A stretch of DNA of 11,589 bases. Source: Candidatus Zhuqueibacterota bacterium (GTDB taxonomy: Bacteria; Zhuqueibacterota; Zhuqueibacteria; Thermofontimicrobiales; Thiofontviventaceae). Location of the stretch: contig WJJN01000613.1 of NCBI GenBank assembly GCA_014729735.1, forward strand, positions 1 to 11,589, in the 5' to 3' direction. Made by a program: the position numbers and the translations under genes. The notes beneath the pieces were generated by a model. The model saw only the letters and a list, made by a program, of their open reading frames with translations. It did not search any database and was not told where the DNA came from. Position 1 is the first letter of the stretch, and each line of letters starts with the position of its first letter. Below, in pieces: positions 6,987-11,589 of this stretch.

Positions 6987-7084
6987 ATGGAGTGAGCTAT
7001 TTCATAATTCAAAAAATGTATTATATCCATGAGCCTCTGTTTGAATGCGGCAGGGGATTTTTAGAATGTGCAAGTTCACTCCAT
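6987..7084. repeat. Long-range inverted repeat in the pheT-usp spacer
   Basis: ATGGAGTGAGCT (6987-6998) is complementary to AGTTCACTCCAT (7073-7084): 11 of 12 Watson-Crick pairs plus one G-U if transcribed from the plus strand, with nine perfect pairs in a row at the base. The 74-base interior holds a smaller hairpin (7034-7056). The pair could close a structured RNA in the pheT 3' end or the usp leader. I do not recognise it as a known riboswitch. Confidence 0.45.
7034..7062 (+). terminator. Weak Rho-independent terminator candidate after pheST
   Basis: CCTCTG (7034-7039) pairs with CAGGGG (7051-7056), one pair being G-U, across an 11-base loop; after a single A follows TTTTT (7058-7062). 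The stem is short and the loop large, so termination would be inefficient. It sits 80 bases after the pheT stop and about 110 bases before usp, where a terminator is expected. It lies inside the larger inverted repeat 6987-7084. Confidence 0.35.
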
Positions 7085-7173
7085 GAATTCCGCATAAAAT
7101 TTCCTTGTATTTGTTAGAGTAATTCATTATTTTTAAAAATTTGTAACATAGGAGCAGTTTAAGCGGAGGAGAT

Positions 7174-8001
7174 ATGCTAAGACGTATTCTGATCCCCCTG
7201 GATGAATATCACTATTCCAAAACTGCAATCGAATACGGGACAAATCTGGTGCAGGATGAGGATTGTCATCTCGATAGTCTGTATATCATCGATATACCAT
7301 CAATCGAAAAATCAATTGGTCCGATACCTGCAGGTGGGACTTTTTATGCCAAAAAAGAGCTAAATGTCAGGATTGATAAGGAAAAAGAAATCGCAGGAGA
7401 CATGATTCGCGAATTCAGCGATCTATGCAGAGCCCGTAACATCAAGTATCAGACAAAAATTTTGGAAGGAGAGCCTCAGGAGATCATTTTCGATGAATCC
7501 AAATTTTACGATCTGGTCATCGTTGCATGCAAAACTTCCTTTCGATACGGTGAAAAATTTGATAAAGGGATACAACACGAATTAATCAGTCATGATTCGA
7601 GACCGGTTTTGATGATACCGCAAGAGTTTCGAGAGATTAGAAAAATAGCCCTTTGTTTTGATGGGAGAAACCAGTCGACAAAGGCTATTCAACAATTCGT
7701 TAAAATGGAAATCTGGCGCGATCGGAAAATTTATTTGATTCATATCAATAATAATAATGAAGCCGGGGAAACACTGTCAGAAAAAATCGGCAGTTATCTG
7801 AATGCCTGGGATATTCCTTTCGAGAGGGTACTTTTACCTGGAAATCCCGAGGAACAGATTTCCAACTTCATCAAAACCAATGCGATCGATTTAGCAGTAA
7901 TGGGAGCACACGGAAAAAAGAAGTTAGTGAGTTTTATTGTCGGTAGTACTACCGACCGTTTCATTAAAAAGGCGGAAATTCCACTGTTCATATTTCATTG
8001 A
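7174..8001 (+). CDS. Universal stress protein with two tandem UspA domains
   Basis: 275 residues. ATG 7174 follows a near-ideal GGAGGAGAT ribosome site. Domain 1 (about 1-149) begins with the typical MLRRILIPLDEYHYSKTAIEY and ends RPVLMIP, but lacks the glycine-rich nucleotide loop (ACKTSFRYGEKFDKG instead), so it is probably degenerate. Domain 2 (about 155-275) has the acidic residue in CFDGRNQS (D163) and a complete ATP-binding signature G-x2-G-x9-G-S: GAHG at 244-247 and GST at 257-259. It should therefore bind ATP in one half only, the usual pattern of asymmetric tandem USPs. Cytosolic, with no membrane segments. The following antiporter gene starts within 50 bases, so the two are almost certainly co-transcribed, and the USP may sense energy state or stress for the transporter; that link is inference. 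No convincing promoter is visible just upstream. Confidence 0.93.
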   Translation: MLRRILIPLDEYHYSKTAIEYGTNLVQDEDCHLDSLYIIDIPSIEKSIGPIPAGGTFYAKKELNVRIDKEKEIAGDMIREFSDLCRARNIKYQTKILEGEPQEIIFDESKFYDLVIVACKTSFRYGEKFDKGIQHELISHDSRPVLMIPQEFREIRKIALCFDGRNQSTKAIQQFVKMEIWRDRKIYLIHINNNNEAGETLSEKIGSYLNAWDIPFERVLLPGNPEEQISNFIKTNAIDLAVMGAHGKKKLVSFIVGSTTDRFIKKAEIPLFIFH

Positions 8002-8048
8002 AACAAATTGGACTGCCGGTTATTTTATACAGGAGATTGAATAAACTT

Positions 8049-9521
8049 ATGAAATATTTTATCGCGGCATTGTTTGTTTTGATTGCGATAACCCTCATAT
8101 ATGGAATATTTTTTTCTGACTCTCACGATTCCCTTGCTCATCATGTCTCGCATCTTGGCACAACATTACCACTTTGGAGTGCCTTGCCTTTTGCCGGAAT
8201 TTTGCTTTCCATCGCTTTTTTCCCGATTTTGGCGCCGCGCTTTTGGCATCATCACTATGGAAAGGTCTCTGCATTTTGGTCATTGATATTTGCTATCCCA
8301 TTTGCTGTAAAGTACGGCAATGAAGCCTGTTGTGAAATACTGGAAATATATTTACTGGATTACATCCCGTTTATAATTTTATTATGGGCATTATTTACCA
8401 TATCCGGCGGAATTCTGGTGGAAGGTACGCTTAAAGGCACTGCAAAATTGAATACCCTGTTTATTTTAATCGGTACAATGATCGCCTCCTGGATCGGAAC
8501 AACGGGTGCTTCCATGTTGTTAATCCGACCACTGCTGCGAGCGAATGCCAAAAGAAGATACAAAGTACACATTGTTGTCTTTTTTATCTTTCTTGTCAGC
8601 AATATCGGAGGTGCATTAACGCCACTCGGCGACCCACCGCTGTTCCTCGGTTTCTTGCATCATGTTCCGTTTTTCTGGACATTGCAACTAATTGTTCCGA
8701 TGGGATTTATTTCCATTATTTTGTTGGGGCTGTTTTACGTTATCGATCGCTATTTATGTATTAAAGAGAGAAAAGAATCGCCATTGCCGGAAATTGATAA
8801 TTCAGTGGAAAATCCATGTGAAGAAATCGAAACAGAACCGATCCGAATACGCGGACTGATCAACATACTTTTCCTGCTGGGCGTAATCGGCGGCGTATTG
8901 ATGAGCGGACTCGTGCATTGCGGTGCTCTCGTGATAAATGGTATTCACGTACCGTATCAAAATCTTGCCCGGGATCTGATTTTGATTTTAATGGGAATGC
9001 TATCACTTCAATTTACACCAAAAATAATTCGTGAGGCAAATGAATTCACCTGGTTTCCTATAAAAGAAGTGGCATATCTTTTTGCCGGAATATTTATGAC
9101 TATAATTCCCGCTCTGGCAATGCTGAAAGCAGGTATTCACGGGAATCTTGCTTTCATTGTACGCGCAGTGGAGCGACCTCTTGACTACTTTTGGATTACG
9201 GGGATACTATCCAGTTTTTTGGATAACGCTCCGACATATCTTACTTTTCTGAATACCCAATTAGGCAATTCCTTTGCCGGTTTGCCGGAAGCTGTTGCCG
9301 TGAATTTGCTGATTGAACAAAAAGAAATATATCTTGTTGCCATATCGATTGGCGCTGTTTTTATGGGTGCTAACACTTATATCGGAAATGCGCCAAATTT
9401 TATGGTGAAGGCGATCGCAGAAGAAAATGGTATTAAAATGCCGGGATTCTTCGGTTACATGCTTTATTCAGCCTTGATACTCATTCCTTTGTTTATTTTA
9501 TTATCCATTATTTTCTTTTGA
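8049..9521 (+). CDS. Na+/H+ antiporter-like membrane transporter (NhaD/CitMHS_2 type, ion transporter superfamily)
   Basis: 490 residues from ATG 8049, nearly all hydrophobic helices (about 11-13), with a hydrophilic loop around 238-268. Motifs resemble the CitMHS_2/ArsB-NhaD group: LGTTLPLWSALPFAGILLSI (36-55), WHHHYGKVS, TTGAS (151-155), SNIGGALTPLGDPP (184-197), SSFLDNAPTYL (388-398) and GANTYIGNAPNFMVKAIAEE (440-459). The SN-GG-TP-GD and DNAPTY boxes are the two pseudo-symmetric hairpin-loop elements that hold substrate in this superfamily. Members are annotated as sodium:proton antiporters or citrate transporters; the ion here is unproven. The start is a choice: the frame extends up to TTG 7998, which overlaps the usp TGA but lacks a ribosome site, whereas ATG 8049 is preceded by AGGAGA at 8031-8036 (spacing 12, rather long) and directly begins the first membrane helix. 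Cotranscribed with usp. Its stop lies 9 bases from that of the convergent DUF202 gene. Confidence 0.88.
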   Translation: MKYFIAALFVLIAITLIYGIFFSDSHDSLAHHVSHLGTTLPLWSALPFAGILLSIAFFPILAPRFWHHHYGKVSAFWSLIFAIPFAVKYGNEACCEILEIYLLDYIPFIILLWALFTISGGILVEGTLKGTAKLNTLFILIGTMIASWIGTTGASMLLIRPLLRANAKRRYKVHIVVFFIFLVSNIGGALTPLGDPPLFLGFLHHVPFFWTLQLIVPMGFISIILLGLFYVIDRYLCIKERKESPLPEIDNSVENPCEEIETEPIRIRGLINILFLLGVIGGVLMSGLVHCGALVINGIHVPYQNLARDLILILMGMLSLQFTPKIIREANEFTWFPIKEVAYLFAGIFMTIIPALAMLKAGIHGNLAFIVRAVERPLDYFWITGILSSFLDNAPTYLTFLNTQLGNSFAGLPEAVAVNLLIEQKEIYLVAISIGAVFMGANTYIGNAPNFMVKAIAEENGIKMPGFFGYMLYSALILIPLFILLSIIFF

Positions 9522-9530
9522 TTGAATATT

Positions 9531-9818
9531 CTACTCAAATTCTTCGGTCTCAACCTTGGTTTGACTTTTTTCGATAACATCACAAATCAGATGATTGATA
9601 TGAATATATCGCCGTAATCCTACCACAAGTGTAATTATGCTCGCCGGAATGAATATCCAGCCGATTATTTCAAAAACGATTAAATCCAGGAATTTGATAA
9701 AAGTAACACCTGCGACCATCAATGTCAAGGCGGTGCGAATGTAGGCAAGTATCGTACGTTCGTTGGCAAGAACAGTACGGTCTGCCGCCAGATGATCACG
9801 TAAATATGTATCAGCCAT
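9531..9818 (-). CDS. DUF202 (YidH-like) small membrane protein
   Basis: 95 residues. The N-terminal signature RDHLAADRTVLANERTILAY (residues 7-26) followed by IRTALTLMVAG is diagnostic of DUF202. Two membrane helices lie at about 23-43 and 47-67, with a short charged, Glu-rich C-terminus. DUF202 proteins are inner-membrane proteins of unknown biochemical function; in eukaryotes the family forms part of the VTC polyphosphate complex, but single-domain bacterial members need not share that role. ATG 9818 has a GGAGGT ribosome site 10 bases upstream. That site lies inside a 10-codon upstream ORF (9824-9856), so translation may be coupled. The gene is monocistronic and convergent to the antiporter with 9 bases between the stops, and divergent from the dynamin gene. 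Confidence 0.93.
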   Translation of the reverse strand: MADTYLRDHLAADRTVLANERTILAYIRTALTLMVAGVTFIKFLDLIVFEIIGWIFIPASIITLVVGLRRYIHINHLICDVIEKSQTKVETEEFE

Positions 9819-9823
9819 TTAAA

Positions 9824-9856
9824 TTACAACCTCCGTTGAAATATCATTGATTTCAT
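9824..9856 (-). CDS. Ten-codon upstream ORF (leader peptide) before the DUF202 gene
   Basis: On the minus strand, AAGGAG at 9866-9861 is followed after 4 bases by ATG at 9856 and a 10-residue frame MKSMIFQRRL ending TAA at 9826-9824, only 5 bases before the DUF202 ATG. Its last codons contain the GGAGG ribosome site of the DUF202 gene, so ribosomes on the leader would cover or open that site. This ribosome site is as strong as that of the main gene and well spaced, and it lies just downstream of a candidate promoter. The peptide itself shows no recognisable regulatory repeat of one amino acid; its R-R pair is the only notable codon run. Confidence 0.5.
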   Translation of the reverse strand: MKSMIFQRRL

Positions 9857-9878
9857 ACCTCTCCTTAAATATAGATGT

Positions 9879-9907
9879 AATGTAACGAATTTCTTAATTT
9901 GATGCAA
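9879..9907 (-). promoter_or_regulatory. Candidate promoter of the leader ORF and DUF202 gene
   Basis: Minus strand: TTGCAT at 9907-9902, a 17-base spacer, then TACATT at 9884-9879. Both boxes are imperfect, but the spacing is exact and initiation near 9872 would place the AAGGAG of the upstream ORF directly at the 5' end of the transcript, a consistent layout. Confidence 0.45.
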
Positions 9908-9975
9908 ATAAATTTTTTCTGCTGAATCCCGACGGAGAGATTTACTAAAGCTGAATGAAACTTCTTAAATTATTA

Positions 9976-10004
9976 TTGCTATTTTGACTTAAATCCTCTA
10001 TATT
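9976..10004 (+). promoter_or_regulatory. Candidate promoter of the dynamin-like gene
   Basis: TTGCTA at 9976-9981, a 17-base spacer, and TATATT at 9999-10004 (one mismatch to TATAAT). Initiation near 10011 would leave a short leader with the GGAG ribosome site at 10026-10029 before ATG 10039. A better -35 hexamer (TTGACT, 9984-9989) is also present but has only a poor -10 at 17 bases (TAATAA). Confidence 0.5.
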
Positions 10005-10038
10005 ATTAATAACTAATAATCTTACGGAGTCTTCGTTC

Positions 10039-11589
10039 ATGGACACTCAAATTGTTAACGAAAAGTTCTATCAATACAAATTCCAGTTGGATGAATTATT
10101 AAAAGCTTTAGAACAGTTCACGTTCGACATCGAAAATAAAGATTTTCAGCAAATTATCAGTAATTTACGGACAAACATTAATGAGCCGTTTTTATTTGTT
10201 GTTGTGGGAGAGGTGAAATCCGGTAAAAGCAGTTTCATCAATGCGCTTTTGGGAGAAGAAATTTGCAAGGTAGATGCTGCCCCAATTACAGACACAGTTC
10301 AGCAGATTGTGTACGGCGACAGCCATTCGGAAACCATGCTCAATAAATATTTAAAGCGGATTACACTCCCGGTGGATATTCTCAAAACAATTGCCATCGT
10401 CGATACGCCGGGGACCAATACTCTGATAAAACACCATGAACAGATTACGCAACAATTTATTCCCAATGGTGATCTGATTATGTTCGTCGTTCCCGCAAAA
10501 AATCCGCATACGCAGTCGTCATGGGATTTGTTGAATTATATTAATGTGGAATGGCGGAAAAAAGTTATATTTATCTTGCAGCAATCGGATTTAGCGACAG
10601 GTGCGGAACTGAAAACCAATATCGAGAAAGTAAAGGAATATGCACTTTCCCGGAATATTCCTTCACCGCACATTTTTGCTACTTCTGCACAACGGGAGCT
10701 GGAAAATGAACAAGACAGTGGTTTCGAGGAAATACGCGAGTTTATTCGACAAACTGTGACCGGAGGTGCGCATTATCAATTGAAATTGCAGTCCATTGTG
10801 GACAGCATCGATCGAATCATCAGCCGTGTTGAAGTGAGTTTGGGACAACGCAAAAATCAGTTCGATAGCGATAAGGTCGTGGTCGATAAAGTGAAGAGTC
10901 GGTTGATGACGGGTGAGCAGCAATCTGCCTATGAAATCCGTACATTGATTGAACGTCTCCTGGCAAATTATGACCGCATTTCAAGTGAGGTGAAATATGA
11001 ATTCCGGCAGGGATTATCGCTGTTTGTCCTTTTCCGTAAGTCATTTAAATCGGTTTTCGCCCGCGATGAATCGATCAAGAACTGGGTTCAGGATTTACAA
11101 CGTCGGTTTGAAAAGAAGCTGCACAGCAGTTTTCAGGAAATAGCGATGGACGGCGCCCGGCACTTTCTGGAAGGCATTCGACAGTTGCTGCAAAGCCTGA
11201 TCGACGATCTGCGGCGGATAAAAGAATCCCGCATTCGAGATGAAGAGCTTTTTCAAAGAATCAAAGCTCGGCGCAAGGAAGTCATTGAAGACGTGATGCA
11301 CAAGGTTTATGAATTGAAAAGCAATGATACATTTGTCGAATCTCTTAAGTCCGATCCGACGACGATTGCACCGACAGTCATGGGCGGCGGCATATTGGCG
11401 ATTATCGGAACCCTGATCATGAGCGTTACGCACGGCGCATTTTTCGACGTTACCGGCGGCATATTAACAAGCGTCGGCGTCGTTGTCGCCGGGGGCGTGC
11501 TGATCTTTAAAAAAGGTAAAATTATTCGCACCTTTGAAAAAGGTTTGGATCGGGGGAAAAAACAGTTTGAAGAAGAAATGGAGAAAAAG
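10039..11589 (+). CDS. Bacterial dynamin-like GTPase (C-terminus off the right edge)
   Basis: Open frame from ATG 10039 (GGAG 9 bases upstream) to the window edge, 517 codons seen and no stop, so incomplete. GTPase domain about 50-235: G1 P-loop GEVKSGKSS at 57-65 (VVVGEVKSGKSSFINALLG is typical of dynamin-like proteins), G2 threonine in APITDT (81-86), G3 DTPG at 122-125, and at the G4 position QQSD (181-184) instead of N/TKxD. A long helical stalk follows (about 240-440, rich in Lys, Arg and Glu). At 446-463 and 473-490 are two glycine-rich hydrophobic segments, like the membrane-inserting paddle of bacterial dynamins, then a charged helical tail (KKGKIIRTFEKG). Such proteins bind and remodel membranes on GTP hydrolysis; proposed roles include membrane repair, fission, vesicle release and phage tolerance. 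It has its own promoter candidate. Many bacterial dynamins are encoded in pairs, but a partner would be beyond the edge. Confidence 0.92.
   Translation, partial: MDTQIVNEKFYQYKFQLDELLKALEQFTFDIENKDFQQIISNLRTNINEPFLFVVVGEVKSGKSSFINALLGEEICKVDAAPITDTVQQIVYGDSHSETMLNKYLKRITLPVDILKTIAIVDTPGTNTLIKHHEQITQQFIPNGDLIMFVVPAKNPHTQSSWDLLNYINVEWRKKVIFILQQSDLATGAELKTNIEKVKEYALSRNIPSPHIFATSAQRELENEQDSGFEEIREFIRQTVTGGAHYQLKLQSIVDSIDRIISRVEVSLGQRKNQFDSDKVVVDKVKSRLMTGEQQSAYEIRTLIERLLANYDRISSEVKYEFRQGLSLFVLFRKSFKSVFARDESIKNWVQDLQRRFEKKLHSSFQEIAMDGARHFLEGIRQLLQSLIDDLRRIKESRIRDEELFQRIKARRKEVIEDVMHKVYELKSNDTFVESLKSDPTTIAPTVMGGGILAIIGTLIMSVTHGAFFDVTGGILTSVGVVVAGGVLIFKKGKIIRTFEKGLDRGKKQFEEEMEKK

Noticed and set aside
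7016..7117. 33-codon plus-strand ORF in the pheT-usp spacer
   Set aside because: No ribosome site upstream, Cys/Phe-rich without recognisable pattern, and it overlaps the inverted repeat that better explains the sequence.
7998..8048. Upstream TTG start of the antiporter overlapping the usp stop codon
   Set aside because: It lacks a ribosome site and adds a non-hydrophobic stretch before the first helix; ATG 8049 has AGGAGA upstream. Kept as a possibility because the spacing there is long.
9522..9530. Short palindrome GAATATTC in the 9-base gap between the convergent antiporter and DUF202 genes, as a shared terminator
   Set aside because: Only four-base arms without loop or GC content, and no following T-tract linked to a stem; not a credible terminator.

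Overview
The window is ordinary bacterial chromosome, gene-dense and moderately AT-rich, most likely from a Gram-negative lineage of the FCB or a neighbouring group (Calditrichota, KSB1 and similar phyla are the best guess). Grounds: a PEGA/DUF5683-type envelope protein, a fibronectin-type-III-rich secreted protein, a polyisoprenyl-phosphate sugar transferase with an Arg-rich linker, a CitMHS_2/NhaD-like antiporter and a bacterial dynamin. Promoters read as plain sigma70 (TTGACT-17-TATAAT before pheS) rather than the Bacteroidetes type, and good Shine-Dalgarno sequences precede most genes. There are no rRNA or tRNA genes, transposases, CRISPR arrays or phage genes. The phylum assignment is an inference from gene content only.

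Layout. Positions 1-2847 (minus strand) hold a tight three-gene operon read right to left: an undecaprenyl-phosphate sugar-1-phosphate transferase, a 251-residue PEGA/DUF5683-like envelope protein, and a multidomain FnIII/Ig-like exported protein that runs off the left edge. Positions 2848-3537 are an AT-rich gene-free divergent region with an operator-like inverted repeat, a bulged AT-rich hairpin and a near-consensus promoter for pheS. Positions 3538-6954 (plus) are pheS-pheT, both subunits of phenylalanyl-tRNA synthetase, with several departures from textbook motifs. A 219-base spacer containing a long-range inverted repeat and a weak terminator candidate leads to a plus-strand pair: a double-domain universal stress protein and an IT-superfamily Na+/H+ antiporter-like protein (7174-9521). 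Convergent to it is a 95-residue DUF202 membrane protein preceded by a 10-codon upstream ORF with its own strong ribosome binding site. Divergent from that, 10039 to the right edge is a dynamin-like GTPase whose C-terminus is cut off.

How the genes may work together. The left operon looks like an envelope/surface module, with a glycan-initiating enzyme co-expressed with two exported proteins. pheST is housekeeping. The USP, antiporter, DUF202 and dynamin genes are all connected with membrane or ion stress, but only USP and antiporter are clearly one transcription unit. I see no clear new defence or mobile system. The most unusual items are the orphan sugar-transferase/PEGA/FnIII operon, the divergent PheST, the upstream ORF of the DUF202 gene, and the unexplained intergenic inverted repeats.
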